From NCBI RefSeq assembly GCF_000154445.1, contig NZ_DS499562.1: a DNA stretch of 64,000 nt, one strand, 5' to 3'. Positions within the stretch are counted from its first letter, which is position 1. Each line of letters begins with the position of its first letter. The notes beneath the pieces were generated by a model, which saw only the letters and a program-made list of their open reading frames with translations, was not told where the DNA came from and did not search any database. Positions 43,591-53,444 of the stretch are shown in pieces. The DNA comes from Intestinibacter bartlettii. GTDB taxonomy: Bacteria > Bacillota > Clostridia > Peptostreptococcales > Peptostreptococcaceae. Position numbers and translations under genes: made by a program.

Positions 43591-44607
43591 CTATTTTTTG
43601 AAATTACCTCCAGTTTCTAGTAAATCAAGAGAACTTAATGATAATCCAGTTCCTTTTGCTACACAAGAAAGTGGATCATGAGCTAAAGTAACTTTTATTC
43701 CAGTACTTTGTTCAACCCTCTTATCTAAATCACGTAACATAGCTCCTCCACCAGTCATAATGATTCCTTTATCACTTATGTCTGCTGCTAATTCTGGTGG
43801 TGTTTTTTCTAGTAGATTTTTAGTTGCTATAACTATTTGCTCTATGCATGAATCAAGTGCTTCTAATATCTCTGTTGAAGATACGCTTATAGTAACAGGA
43901 AGACCTTTAACTAGATTTCTACCACTTATGTTCATAGTTCTTGGCTCGTCCTCTTTTACAGCAGTCCCTATTTCTATTTTTAGCTTTTCAGCACTTCTTT
44001 CCCCTATTAATACATTATACTCTTTCTTGATATATTTGATTATAGCTTCATCAAATTTGTCTCCACCTAATTTTATGGAATCACTTACTACTGATCCACC
44101 TAGCGATATTACAGCTATATCAGTTGTTCCACCACCTATGTCAATAACCATGTTTCCATTAGGTTGAGCAATATCTATTCCTGACCCAATTGCTGCTGCT
44201 ATAGGTTCTTCTATAATATAAACTTCTCTAGCTCCAGCTTTTTTTGTTGCATCTTCAACTGCTCTTTTTTCAACTTCAGTAACACCAGTAGGTACACAAA
44301 CCATAATTCTAGGCATTACGAATCTACCAAATCCTTTTTTCTCTACTATTTTTTCAATAAATCTAGATAACATTTCTTCTGTTATCTCATAATTTGATAT
44401 AACACCATCTCTTAATGGTCTTATAACATCTATATTTGCAGGTGTTCTACCTATCATTTTTCTTGCTTCTGTTCCCACTGCTATAATTTTGTTTAATTTG
44501 TTATCTACTGCAACTACAGAAGGTTCTTCTAAAACAATCCCTTTTTCACTTACATATATTAGTACATTGGCTGTTCCTAAATCGATACCTATATCAGCTC
44601 CTGACAT
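43591..44607 (-). CDS. mbl: MreB/Mbl family cell-shape actin homologue
   Basis: A 338-residue bacterial actin. Phosphate 1 GIDLGTANVLIYV, phosphate 2 VIDIGGGTTDIAVISLGG and the adenosine motif GIIMTGGGAMLRDLDKRVE are present. MreB/Mbl filaments guide lateral wall synthesis at the membrane. The Mbl name comes from its position directly after spoIIID, the order seen in Bacillus; mreC/mreD are not adjacent. 126 bases and a terminator separate it from spoIIID. Confidence 0.92.
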   Translation of the reverse strand: MSGADIGIDLGTANVLIYVSEKGIVLEEPSVVAVDNKLNKIIAVGTEARKMIGRTPANIDVIRPLRDGVISNYEITEEMLSRFIEKIVEKKGFGRFVMPRIMVCVPTGVTEVEKRAVEDATKKAGAREVYIIEEPIAAAIGSGIDIAQPNGNMVIDIGGGTTDIAVISLGGSVVSDSIKLGGDKFDEAIIKYIKKEYNVLIGERSAEKLKIEIGTAVKEDEPRTMNISGRNLVKGLPVTISVSSTEILEALDSCIEQIVIATKNLLEKTPPELAADISDKGIIMTGGGAMLRDLDKRVEQSTGIKVTLAHDPLSCVAKGTGLSLSSLDLLETGGNFKK

Positions 44608-44713
44608 TCATTTCACTCCTTTTTACATTTTTATTTAATTTATATTTAATTCAAATTGTAGTTATCATTAATACTCCTATTCTACAATATAGGCAAAAAT
44701 CTGACTTTAGTCA

Positions 44714-44743
44714 AGAAAAAAATGTAGGTTATCCTACATCTTT
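44714..44743 (-). terminator. Intrinsic terminator of spoIIID
   Basis: ATGTAGG / CCTACAT stem, four-base loop and seven T on the minus strand. The spoIIID stop codon lies in the left arm. Confidence 0.88.
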
Positions 44744-44991
44744 TTTTGTTGCTGATATTTTAATTTTGTAGCCATTCCGCCCCTGATATGTCTTTCTGAT
44801 TTATTTTTTTCTAAAATCTGTTTTACTTCACTGGCTAACGTTGGCTGAATTTCTTCTAATCGCTCTGTTACATCTTTGTGTACAGTGCTTTTGCTTACAC
44901 CAAAAACCTTGGCGGTTTGTCTTACCGTAGATTGCTTTTCTAATATATATTTTGCAATAGTAACTGCTCTTTGTTCTATATGAGATTTCAC
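44734..44991 (-). CDS. spoIIID: Sporulation transcriptional regulator SpoIIID
   Basis: An 85-residue mother-cell DNA-binding protein that turns selected sigma-E genes on or off. HTH: STVRQTAKVFGVSKSTVHKDVTERL (about 21-45); the basic tail RHIRGGMATKLKYQQQKK is characteristic. Start is GTG with GGGAGG seven bases ahead, matching the GTG start of the Bacillus protein. Candidate sigma-E promoter upstream at 45024-45052. Confidence 0.98.
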   Translation of the reverse strand: MKSHIEQRAVTIAKYILEKQSTVRQTAKVFGVSKSTVHKDVTERLEEIQPTLASEVKQILEKNKSERHIRGGMATKLKYQQQKKM

Positions 44992-45023
44992 AACCTCCCC
45001 TCCCTCGATATCAGTCCTATTGT

Positions 45024-45052
45024 TATATATGAAAAAAATGCAAAAAATATAA
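45024..45052 (-). promoter_or_regulatory. Candidate sigma-E promoter of spoIIID
   Basis: On the minus strand: -35-like TTATATT (45052-45046), 14-base spacer, -10-like CATATATA (45031-45024), fitting the sigma-E pattern ATATT-N14-CATACANT with one difference. Expected biologically, since spoIIID is a sigma-E gene. Confidence 0.5.
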
Positions 45053-45085
45053 CAGGAGATTCCTCAATTTTTGAAAAATCTCCTG
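45041..45085 (-). terminator. Intrinsic terminator of spoIIQ
   Basis: CAGGAGATT / AATCTCCTG stem with T-rich tail on the minus strand, 17 bases past the spoIIQ stop. Its tail overlaps the proposed spoIIID -35. Confidence 0.75.
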
Positions 45086-45101
45086 CCACAAACTTTATTC
45101 T

Positions 45102-45761
45102 TTATTCTAATAAACTCAATGGATTAATAGCTTTGTCATTTTTATAGGCTTCCACATGCACATGTGTTCCATCTTCATTTTCAACATTTGTTGTATTTCC
45201 AACATAACCTATGCAGTCGCCTTCTTTAACTGTATCTCCTTTTTCTAAAGATACATTTTCTTTTATACCAGAATATATTACTGTTATATTATCAGCATAA
45301 GATAATTCTATACTTGTTCCATATCTTTCATCTGAATATACAGACTTAACAGTTCCATCTAGTATTGATCTTATTTTATCTCCATCTTTTGCTGCAATAT
45401 CTAAACCTTTATGTATTTCCCAAACATCTAATGTTTTTGAATAACTTGGCATATCTGCTGAATATTCTCTAAGTACTTCAGTTCCTATATAGTTAAGTTT
45501 AGATTCGCTCTTAGTTTCTGTTTTTTTGTTATTTTGTTCTTTTGCCTTTTCAAGGTTTTCTTTTGATTCTGTCGATGTTGGTACAGAATCATTTTTTTCT
45601 TTTACTAAATTTATCTCATTATCTTTATTAATTGTGTCTTTACTTGCTACTAATTTGTTTAAATTTTTATTTGTAAATAAAATACCACCAAAAGCTACGA
45701 GACAAACGCATATGAATAAAGATAGATAAAATATATCTTTTTCTAATAATTTCTTTTTCAT
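45102..45761 (-). CDS. spoIIQ: SpoIIQ, forespore M23 peptidase-fold protein
   Basis: A 219-residue protein: short cytoplasmic N-terminus, one membrane segment (about 11-30), a charged Asn/Lys/Glu-rich linker and a C-terminal LytM/M23 domain. The zinc ligands look complete: HKGLD (H...D) and THVHVE (HxH), as in C. difficile SpoIIQ and unlike Bacillus SpoIIQ, which has lost them. SpoIIQ pairs across the intermembrane space with SpoIIIAH during engulfment. It follows spoIID and precedes spoIIID, the conserved order. Normally forespore sigma-F controlled; no promoter was picked. Confidence 0.92.
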   Translation of the reverse strand: MKKKLLEKDIFYLSLFICVCLVAFGGILFTNKNLNKLVASKDTINKDNEINLVKEKNDSVPTSTESKENLEKAKEQNNKKTETKSESKLNYIGTEVLREYSADMPSYSKTLDVWEIHKGLDIAAKDGDKIRSILDGTVKSVYSDERYGTSIELSYADNITVIYSGIKENVSLEKGDTVKEGDCIGYVGNTTNVENEDGTHVHVEAYKNDKAINPLSLLE

Positions 45762-45924
45762 ACTGCACCTCCAAATATATTAATACATTTAGAGTATTGA
45801 CAGTATTTACTTGTTTTATGCTTTATTTTGGAAAAATTTTTATTTTATGTAAGTTTATCCATATATATTTAAATAAATTTTTATTACTAATTATTCTATA
45901 TCTATTATCAATTTTAGTGTTTTT

Positions 45925-46950
45925 TTAATATATATCCTTTATTTCAATTCCTGTGTAATAATGGCACAGTATATCGTAATACTTGTAATTCTTTTGCGCC
46001 ATACCTTCAGCACCCCATTGACTCATACCTACTCCATGTCCATATCCTTTAACTTTAAAAACTACTGTATCATTTTCAAATCCAATATCAAAGTTAGAAG
46101 AATTTAGTCCAAAAAGAGTTCTTATATTCCTACCTGAAAGCTTTTTATCGCCAATTTGTATAGTTTTTACCGAACCGGCATTAGTTCTTTCAAGCACCTT
46201 AATTTGGTTAATTAAATTGTCTACTGATAAAGAAATATTTGAATAACTTTTATTCAATGCATTAACAAACTTATACTTGCTAATTTTAGTTTCAGTATAA
46301 TATCTTGGTGATTGTTCTTCATAAGGACTGCTCACTGATTTTAGATATGGATATTGTGAAGAAAATACTTCTTCGCAATTTTCTGTTTTACCACTAGATG
46401 TTGAAAAATATAGTGGTAGTATAGCTTTTTCATCATATGTAAGTATATGACCTTTAGTATCGTCTACTGCTTTTTTTATCTTTGGATAGGACTCTTTTAT
46501 CCAGTCTTCTCCCTTGTTTTTTTTAAGCTCATTATAAGAAAAATATGCTTGGCAGTGATTAGAATCAGTACATATGTCTGCTCCCTTATGCCCTTTTGTC
46601 ATGTTATTTTCCTTTTTATAGATGATATAAGTCCTTGCAGCCACTGCTTGTGCCTTTAAAGCCTCTTCTGAAAAGTCTGATGACATCTCAGCAGATAAAA
46701 CTCCATATAGAAATGTCTCTATATCCATTTCTTCTATTTTGTTTGTGCTAGAATTGTACACACTTATAGTAGGACTTGTTTTGTCTACTTTTTCATAGGG
46801 GTCTTTGTCTTCTTTCTGTACTATTTTTTTTGTACCTGCATCTATAGAATTAGAGACTTCATTTTTCCCATAAAAGAGCACACTAATTAAAACGGAGAGC
46901 AATATTCCAAAAATCATTGTCCCCATTAACAATATTATAGGTCTTTTCAT
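45925..46950 (-). CDS. spoIID: SpoIID, lytic transglycosylase of engulfment
   Basis: A 341-residue membrane-anchored protein with one N-terminal membrane helix (about 5-28). The SpoIID domain shows VLSAEMSSDFSEEALKAQAVAARTYI (with the catalytic-type Glu), CTDSNHCQAYF, LPLYFSTSSGKTENCEEVF and the terminal GYGHGVGMSQWGAEGMA. It cleaves stem-free glycan strands as part of the SpoIID-M-P machine in the mother cell. It follows murA by 100-odd bases on the same strand; GGAGG precedes the ATG. Confidence 0.97.
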   Translation of the reverse strand: MKRPIILLMGTMIFGILLSVLISVLFYGKNEVSNSIDAGTKKIVQKEDKDPYEKVDKTSPTISVYNSSTNKIEEMDIETFLYGVLSAEMSSDFSEEALKAQAVAARTYIIYKKENNMTKGHKGADICTDSNHCQAYFSYNELKKNKGEDWIKESYPKIKKAVDDTKGHILTYDEKAILPLYFSTSSGKTENCEEVFSSQYPYLKSVSSPYEEQSPRYYTETKISKYKFVNALNKSYSNISLSVDNLINQIKVLERTNAGSVKTIQIGDKKLSGRNIRTLFGLNSSNFDIGFENDTVVFKVKGYGHGVGMSQWGAEGMAQKNYKYYDILCHYYTGIEIKDIY

Positions 46951-46985
46951 ATAATTAATGCCTCCATAGATTTACTATATGCATA

Positions 46986-47014
46986 AATATATGAAAAAAC
47001 CTAATTATTTATTC
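46986..47014 (-). promoter_or_regulatory. Candidate sigma-E promoter of spoIID
   Basis: On the minus strand: GAATAAAT (47014-47007), 13-base spacer, CATATATT (46993-46986), close to the sigma-E consensus. spoIID is a sigma-E gene in related spore formers; start sites have not been mapped here. Confidence 0.42.
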
Positions 47015-47091
47015 ATGTGTTATTAACTATTATATTTATTAAAAACTTATTAACTAACATGCTTATTTAATTATTATATGGCATATAAATA

Positions 47092-48344
47092 TTAGCATTC
47101 TACTATTTCTATATTACCACCTAAAGATCTTATTTTCTTGTCTATATCAACATACCCTCTTTGTATGTGATATATTTTTCCTATTTGTGTTTCTCCTTCA
47201 GCTATAAGTCCACATAATATAAGTGCTGCTCCTGCTCTTAAGTCAGTTGCATTTACATTTGCTCCGTAAAGTTGGTCAACACCTTTAACTACAGCTGTTC
47301 TTCCTTCTATTTTAATATCTGCACCCATTCTGTTGAATTCTGCAACATGCATAAATCTATTTTCGAATACCGTTTCTATTACAACTCCAGTTCCTCTTGC
47401 AACTGTAAGCATAGCCATAAATTGTGCTTGAACGTCTGTTGGGAATCCTGGATGTGGTAGAGTTTTTACGTCTACTGCTTTTAATTTTTCTGGTCCGATT
47501 ACTCTTATTGAGTTATCCATTTCTATAACTTCACAACCAGCTTCTATTAGTTTAGCAGTTACTGGTTTTAAATGTTCTATTAATACATTTTCAACTGTTA
47601 TATCACCTTTTGTCATAGCTGCAGCAACCATGTAAGTCGCAGCTTCTATTCTGTCTGGTATAACATCATGTTCTGTTCCTTTTAATTCTTTAACACCTTT
47701 TATTCTTATAGTGTTTGTACCTGCTCCCTTAACGTCTGCTCCCATTTCATTTAGGAAGTTAGCTAAGTCTACTATTTCTGGTTCTTCTGCAGCATTCTCT
47801 ATTATAGTAGTTCCTTCTGCAAGTACTGCAGCCATCATTATATTTTCAGTTGCTCCAACAGATGGGAAATCTAAGTATAATTTAGATCCAACTAATTTAT
47901 CTGCTTTAGCTTCTACAAAGCCATGATCCATTACTATCTCTGCACCTAAAGCTTTAAATCCTTTTAAGTGTAGGTCTATTGGTCTTGTTCCTATTGAACA
48001 TCCTCCTGGCATTGATATTTTTGTTTGGTTAAATCTAGCAAGTAATGGTCCCATTACGAAGAATGATGCTCTCATTTTTCTTACAAGCTCGTATGGTGCT
48101 TCACAAGTAGTTAAGTTACTTGCATCTACTGTTAATGTATTATCTTTATATTCAACCTCTGCACCAAGATGTCTTATTAAGTCTGAGATTACATGTACAT
48201 CTGTTAAATCTGGTACTTCGTGTAAAACTGATTTTCCTTTTACTAATAATGTTGCAGCTATTATTGGTAATACTGCATTTTTTGCTCCATCTATTTTAAC
48301 TTTCCCTTTAAGTGGGTTACTTTTTTTACTATTATTTTAGCCAT
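47092..48344 (-). CDS. murA: UDP-GlcNAc 1-carboxyvinyltransferase MurA, frameshifted near the start
   Basis: MurA adds enolpyruvate to UDP-GlcNAc, the first committed step of peptidoglycan synthesis. The open part (47092-48075 and upstream to about 48320) encodes KVKIDGAKNAVLPIIAATLL, the catalytic loop PGGCSIGTRPIDLHL (fosfomycin-target Cys) and the full C-terminus. The natural start is the ATG at 48344 with GAGGAG ahead, reading MAKIIVKK, but after a run of seven A (48327-48321) the frame is off by one and hits a stop. One extra A restores SNPLKGKVKIDG and a 417-residue full-length protein. Either a base was lost in sequencing or the cell slips -1 on A AAA AAA. ywmB lies upstream, spoIID downstream. 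Confidence 0.88.
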
Positions 48345-48378
48345 AAATATGTCTCTCCTCAATCTAATAATCTATTTT

Positions 48379-49110
48379 CTAATAATCTATCTTTATAATA
48401 GGTGTAGCGATATATATCATTGTTTTATCATCATCTTCGCTATACCTAATTCCTATGTTCAAGTTAATTTCTCTATCTAAATATTTCAAGTTGTTTTCTT
48501 TTAATAATTTACTATATGCATTTACTGATAAAAAGTTTTCTTCTTCTATATCACTAATTTTTTCAGCATACATATTATATAATATTTTTTGTAAAATATC
48601 ACTAATTTTAGCTTTTTTTAATTTTTTTGTATATTCTCCAGCGATGCAAACATTAATATCTACATCATTTGAATATTCACTTAGTTCATTTTCTAATTTA
48701 GTGTAAATATTCTCTATATTTTTATATACTTTATTATTTAATATGTCAACTATTATATATGATTCTTTTGCATTTTTTTTAATTCCAACTATTGAAATAC
48801 CAGTATTTTTATCATTATAGTTTACATATACCTGACTTTTTTCTGTTTTTAAACACACTTCATCTTTATTGTTAGTTAAATTTTGTGCTATTAATAAACA
48901 AATATTCTGCAATTCATTCATATCGATATCTTTTTCTATCATCATATTTGCTTTTATATTGTAGAATTTGAAGTTTGAATTAGTAAGTTCGAAACTGTCT
49001 ATAAATTTATCTATCCATTGTGATTGTCTTGTTTCCCCATAAATCATAGCTACACTACATAAAGATATTGTAATTAAGCAAATATATATTATTGATTTAA
49101 ATAATTTCAT
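48379..49110 (-). CDS. YwmB/TATA-box-like family exported protein
   Basis: A 243-residue protein with an N-terminal hydrophobic segment (about 5-24; signal peptide or anchor). The body is alternating strands and helices rich in Asn, Lys and Glu, in keeping with the YwmB family, known mainly for a conserved position directly upstream of murA and spoIID in spore formers, as here. Function is unknown; a role in the wall or sporulation is suggested by position. It lies 34 bases from the murA ATG, so they probably form one transcript. Confidence 0.7.
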   Translation of the reverse strand: MKLFKSIIYICLITISLCSVAMIYGETRQSQWIDKFIDSFELTNSNFKFYNIKANMMIEKDIDMNELQNICLLIAQNLTNNKDEVCLKTEKSQVYVNYNDKNTGISIVGIKKNAKESYIIVDILNNKVYKNIENIYTKLENELSEYSNDVDINVCIAGEYTKKLKKAKISDILQKILYNMYAEKISDIEEENFLSVNAYSKLLKENNLKYLDREINLNIGIRYSEDDDKTMIYIATPIIKIDY

Positions 49111-49185
49111 ATAAAAACCCCCTCAATTTCTCTTTATCTTAAGTATCTACAGATTTATTTATTTTAAACATAGTTATTATTAAAC

Positions 49186-49224
49186 CTCAAAAAAACTGCC
49201 CATAGTATATGAACAGTTTTTGAG
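49186..49224 (-). terminator. Intrinsic terminator of mtlD
   Basis: CTCAAAAACTG / CAGTTTTTTTGAG stem on the minus strand, 26 bases past the mtlD stop, closing the mtlR-mtlF-mtlD unit. Confidence 0.8.
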
Positions 49225-49249
49225 TAATAACATTTATGTTTAATTTATA

Positions 49250-50407
49250 TTAAGCTAATTGTTTACTTGTCAGTTTTTGATAAGATGTTTCGATAGCATT
49301 TAATAATTCTTCATCTTCTATTTCTGAAATTTTCTTAACTGCTTCTTTAACACCTAAATCTTTTATTGTTTGTTGTAATTCAACACTTTGTGCATCTTCT
49401 GGATTGTCATAGTGAAGTGCTGCTCCAACACCTATTATTAAGTTATCTACAGATATTCCATAAGACTTTGCTGTCATTAATGGATTTACTAATCTATCTT
49501 TTGAACTTAATTTTCTAAGTGGTTCTCTACCAACTCTTTTTACATCATCATTTAGGTATGGATTTTTAAATCTATTTAATATTTTATCTATGTATTTATA
49601 ATGAGCTTCTAAATCTAATCCATGTTTTTTAACTAATCCTTGTCCACTTTCTTGCATAGCAGCTTTTACTATTGTTGCAATTTTTTCATCTTTTATACTT
49701 TCGTCCACAGTTTTGTATTCTGCTAAAGATCCAAGATATGCAGTTATAGCATGACCTGTATTTAATGTAAATAATTTACGTTCAACATAAGCTATTAAGT
49801 CTCCAACTAAGTTCATACCTTCGATTTGTGGTACTTCACCTTTTATTTTAGCTTCTTCAACATTCCATTCATAGAAGTTTTCTACTGTAACATCTAGTGG
49901 ATTTTCATTAGTACAAGGAGGTACTATTCTGTCTACTGAACAGTTAGGGAATCCTATGTATTCTTCCATGTATGATATTTCTTCTTCGTTTAAAACTTTC
50001 ACTACTTCTTCTTTTAATATAGCTGTAGCTCCTACTGCATTTTCACAAGCTATTATATTTAAGTAGTTTTTATTTCCGTTATTTTTTCTAGCTTGGATTC
50101 CTTTTGCTATTGTTGGTGCTATTCTTTTTAATACTAATGGACCAACTGCTGTAGTTATTATTTCAGCTTCTTCTATTTCTTTTATTATATCTTCTGATAT
50201 TGATGAAACTGCACTTATATTAGTTATTGTTTGTTCAAAACATTCTACATCCTTTACAAGTATTTTGTATTGTTTGTCATTATTTATTCCATTTAATATA
50301 GCTTCGTTTACATCAGCGAATACTACATGATATCCAGCATTTGATAGTAATCCACCTATAAATCCTCTACCAATATTTCCTGCTCCAAATTGTATTGCCT
50401 TTTTCAT
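49250..50407 (-). CDS. mtlD: Mannitol-1-phosphate 5-dehydrogenase
   Basis: A 385-residue NAD-dependent polyol dehydrogenase converting mannitol-1-phosphate to fructose-6-phosphate. The N-terminal Rossmann motif is QFGAGNIGRGFIGGLL; the catalytic region includes NTGHAITAYLGSLAEYKTVDESI (Lys-x4-Asn/His type). Last gene of mtlR-mtlF-mtlD. Confidence 0.97.
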   Translation of the reverse strand: MKKAIQFGAGNIGRGFIGGLLSNAGYHVVFADVNEAILNGINNDKQYKILVKDVECFEQTITNISAVSSISEDIIKEIEEAEIITTAVGPLVLKRIAPTIAKGIQARKNNGNKNYLNIIACENAVGATAILKEEVVKVLNEEEISYMEEYIGFPNCSVDRIVPPCTNENPLDVTVENFYEWNVEEAKIKGEVPQIEGMNLVGDLIAYVERKLFTLNTGHAITAYLGSLAEYKTVDESIKDEKIATIVKAAMQESGQGLVKKHGLDLEAHYKYIDKILNRFKNPYLNDDVKRVGREPLRKLSSKDRLVNPLMTAKSYGISVDNLIIGVGAALHYDNPEDAQSVELQQTIKDLGVKEAVKKISEIEDEELLNAIETSYQKLTSKQLA

Positions 50408-50452
50408 TCTTTATATCCCCCTAAAATATTATACTTTTTAATCCTTGTGTTG

Positions 50453-50872
50453 TTATGCAAATATATTTAAGAAATCATTTACGTCTGTTGAGTCTTTTAA
50501 TTTTTCTACTAATTCATCATCTAAAGATATTGCTATTTTTGATAATATATCTAGATGTTCATTATCTTTTCCAGCTATTCCGATAACTAAATAAACTGTG
50601 CTGTCTCCGTATTCTACTCCATTAGGGAATTGTAATATTACTATTCCTGATTCTTTTATTTCTTTTTTAGCTTCGTTAACTCCATGTGGTATTGCAAATC
50701 CTAATCCCATATTAGTACTCATAGTTTTTTCTCTTTCTAACATTGCATCTACATAACCTTCGTTAACATATCCTCTTTCAACTAATTTTTTACCTGCTAA
50801 AACTATACTTTCCTCTCTTGATACTGAATCTAATCCTAATACTATGTTTTCTTTTACTAATATATTACTCAT
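50453..50872 (-). CDS. mtlF: Mannitol PTS enzyme IIA
   Basis: A 139-residue EIIA of the fructose/mannitol family. The phosphorylated histidine is H63 in GFAIPHGVNEAKKEI. It takes phosphate from HPr and passes it to the IIB domain of MtlA, which here lacks its own IIA. Lies between mtlR and mtlD. Confidence 0.97.
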   Translation of the reverse strand: MSNILVKENIVLGLDSVSREESIVLAGKKLVERGYVNEGYVDAMLEREKTMSTNMGLGFAIPHGVNEAKKEIKESGIVILQFPNGVEYGDSTVYLVIGIAGKDNEHLDILSKIAISLDDELVEKLKDSTDVNDFLNIFA

Positions 50873-50901
50873 TATAAATTCCTCCTATATCCCTTTTCCT
50901 T

Positions 50902-53067
50902 TTAATCTATTTTTTTTGATAATAATTTCATTTTTCTAATATAAAAATCTAATACTATAGATTTAAATTTTCCTTTTATGTCTTCTTTGTCCCCATGTTT
51001 GATACAATCTACAAACTCATCATTTTCAATTAAGTTCTCACTTATATTGCTTAATAACTCCCTTTGATAAGTTTGAGCTTCTTTTGGTATCAACATAAAC
51101 AAAGCATATTTTGTCTTATTTTCTTTATCTATCATAATTTCATTTGATAATCTGATAGATGCATATCTTATATTTTCAACCTCTTCTGTCATACAATGAA
51201 GTAGAGCTATATCTATTCCATCTACAAATGGTGTAGATATATTTATTCTTCTTTTTAGGTCTTTTTGTATTTGTAGTGCTGATTTACTATTATTGGCGAA
51301 TATAAAACTACTATAATTTATCAGTTCTTCTAAATCGTCACAATCAACATCTTCATGGACTTCTATCGACTTAAAGAACTCAACTATATTTCCACTCATA
51401 ATCATGAAATTCATTACTTCATCTTTTTTAAGCTGCCCTTTCTGATTATTCTGATTTTTATTCCCTTGTTTTTCTTTAAATGCCCTTATATCTCTTTTAA
51501 ATACTTTGTCCTTTGCTAACTTTCTTAAGACATGTCTAATTTTTGCTACATCTTCTAAATTTAATAATGGACTTACAACAACACTTATTATAGATGTTTC
51601 CATTTCTACTGTTGAAATTATAAGGTCTATTCCTTCATCTTTAAGAGCTTTCTCATCTATCTTAATAGCTGATACTGTATCTACCATTTTTAAATTTGAA
51701 AATTTCTTTTGTAATTGTGTCATTAGAAATCTCGATGTTCCTATACCTGTTGGACAACAAGCCACAGCTCTTATTTCTACTTCTTCAATTAGGTTTCTCT
51801 CCATACAAGAACCAAAGTGCATAGCCAAATAAGCTATTTCTGATTCAGGTATATTATCGATATCTAGTTTTTCTTTTATGATATATATGATATTAGCTAC
51901 TCCATCGTAAATATCTTTGTATTCTGTCTTTATCTGGTTAAGAAGTGGATTTCTTATATCCATTCCCATTTTTATTCTACAAAGAGATGGTGCCATATGA
52001 TTTACTAAATCATTTAGTAATTTTTTATCAGTACTAAAATCAAATCCAAATTCATCTGTAGCTAATTCAATTAACCTTTTTGCGATATTCATTAATTCTA
52101 CATCGTCCAAACTAAAATTATGATTCTTTGTTTCTAATCTTAATTTAGAACCTCTTAGATGCATTGTTATGTATCCTATTTCGTCTATCGGTACTTTTAT
52201 GTCAAATTCTTCTTCTATTTGTTGTGCTATTTTTGTTGCTGTTTTAAATTGTTCTATACTCTTTAGCTCATTTAAAACATCCTGTTCCATAGAGATTGTT
52301 TCTCCATTTCTTAACCTTTGTACTGCTAATGATATATGAACAACCAATCCTATAAAAGCACTATCTGAAATTTTTAAATTAATATCTTTTATTGTTTCAG
52401 ATAATGAGTTTTCAACTTTCTTGATTATCGATTTATCTATCAAATTAAGCAACCTATTTTCACTAGAAATTTCAATTACATTATGTTTTTGAATATTATT
52501 TCCTACATTTTTAACTATATCTATGAGTTCTTGTTCTTCAAAAGAATTGTATATAAGCCTTACTTGTGCACTTCTCATATCTTTTTCTGAACCCTCAACA
52601 TAAATTCCTGTCCCTGGTTTTCTTATAAGTTTGATAGAAAAATTATCTAACCATTCTTCTATTTCTATAAAATCATTATTTAATGTTCCTTCAGAAATCT
52701 TTAATGTTTTATAGAAGTAGTATGATTTAATTGGTTCTGAAGATGTCAAAAGGTTTGATAATATAAATTTTTTTCTTTCTTCTTTTGTATAACTTTTTTC
52801 AATCTTTTCTTCTTGTAAGAGCTCTATTATAAATTGCTTACTATCGAGTGTTTCATCTAAATAGATCCCTACCCCTGGTTTCTTAATAAATTTAAAATCA
52901 TTTTCATCTAACCAGCTTTCTATTTTAGTCATATCTCTTAGAACTGTTCTTGTGCTAATATTTAACTCTTTTGCTACTTCCGAGATGGTTATTGGCTTGT
53001 TAGAAGTATTCTGTGCTAGTAGCAAAATTATTTCCTTCTGTCTAGAACTAATCTTTTTTCTCTTCAT
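50902..53067 (-). CDS. mtlR: MtlR, PRD-containing activator of the mannitol operon
   Basis: A 721-residue BglG-type activator. Domains in order: two N-terminal helix-turn-helix units (TISEVAKELNISTRTVLRDMTK at 22-43 and a second near 100-125), PRD1 (about 195-295), PRD2 (about 305-405), an EIIB-like domain (about 412-500, with ACCPTGIGTSR) and a C-terminal EIIA-like domain (about 570-710). Phosphorylation by PTS proteins at these domains sets its activity. It heads mtlR-mtlF-mtlD and should also activate mtlA; matching operator-like repeats lie before both. Confidence 0.95.
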   Translation of the reverse strand: MKRKKISSRQKEIILLLAQNTSNKPITISEVAKELNISTRTVLRDMTKIESWLDENDFKFIKKPGVGIYLDETLDSKQFIIELLQEEKIEKSYTKEERKKFILSNLLTSSEPIKSYYFYKTLKISEGTLNNDFIEIEEWLDNFSIKLIRKPGTGIYVEGSEKDMRSAQVRLIYNSFEEQELIDIVKNVGNNIQKHNVIEISSENRLLNLIDKSIIKKVENSLSETIKDINLKISDSAFIGLVVHISLAVQRLRNGETISMEQDVLNELKSIEQFKTATKIAQQIEEEFDIKVPIDEIGYITMHLRGSKLRLETKNHNFSLDDVELMNIAKRLIELATDEFGFDFSTDKKLLNDLVNHMAPSLCRIKMGMDIRNPLLNQIKTEYKDIYDGVANIIYIIKEKLDIDNIPESEIAYLAMHFGSCMERNLIEEVEIRAVACCPTGIGTSRFLMTQLQKKFSNLKMVDTVSAIKIDEKALKDEGIDLIISTVEMETSIISVVVSPLLNLEDVAKIRHVLRKLAKDKVFKRDIRAFKEKQGNKNQNNQKGQLKKDEVMNFMIMSGNIVEFFKSIEVHEDVDCDDLEELINYSSFIFANNSKSALQIQKDLKRRINISTPFVDGIDIALLHCMTEEVENIRYASIRLSNEIMIDKENKTKYALFMLIPKEAQTYQRELLSNISENLIENDEFVDCIKHGDKEDIKGKFKSIVLDFYIRKMKLLSKKID

Positions 53068-53162
53068 TTACTCCCCTTTATTAGTGACATTTCAATTTCT
53101 TTATCTTTATACTTTGATTTTATCAAAATAGGTTTATGCTATCAATCTATTGATATTACTAT

Positions 53163-53186
53163 AATGTCACTAAAGATTATGACATT
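53163..53186. promoter_or_regulatory. Candidate MtlR operator upstream of mtlR
   Basis: AATGTCA-N10-TGACATT, perfect seven-base arms, about 100 bases before the mtlR start. A closely similar element precedes mtlA. The gap 53068-53444 contains this, the mtlA terminator and no gene. Confidence 0.65.
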
Positions 53187-53319
53187 TTTTAGATAGATAA
53201 AATTTTTTCATTTATGACAAATTTATATTTTAGTCATTAAGTCACTTTTTAATTTAATATTTGTGGCGATTATACTATAAATAATTTTCTTTTACAATAT
53301 ATAAAACAAGTACTAAAAA

Positions 53320-53352
53320 GTAAAAAATAAGCCATGGCATTTCGCCATGGCT
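53320..53352 (-). terminator. Intrinsic terminator of mtlA
   Basis: AGCCATGGC / GCCATGGCT stem, five-base loop, T-rich tail on the minus strand. It separates mtlA from mtlR. Confidence 0.85.
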
Positions 53353-53444
53353 GTAGGATTGATTTATTATGGTTATCTATATAGTTTTCCGAACTTCCAG
53401 TCATTTAATTTATTTAATATTTACCTAACTATCTATTAATATTA

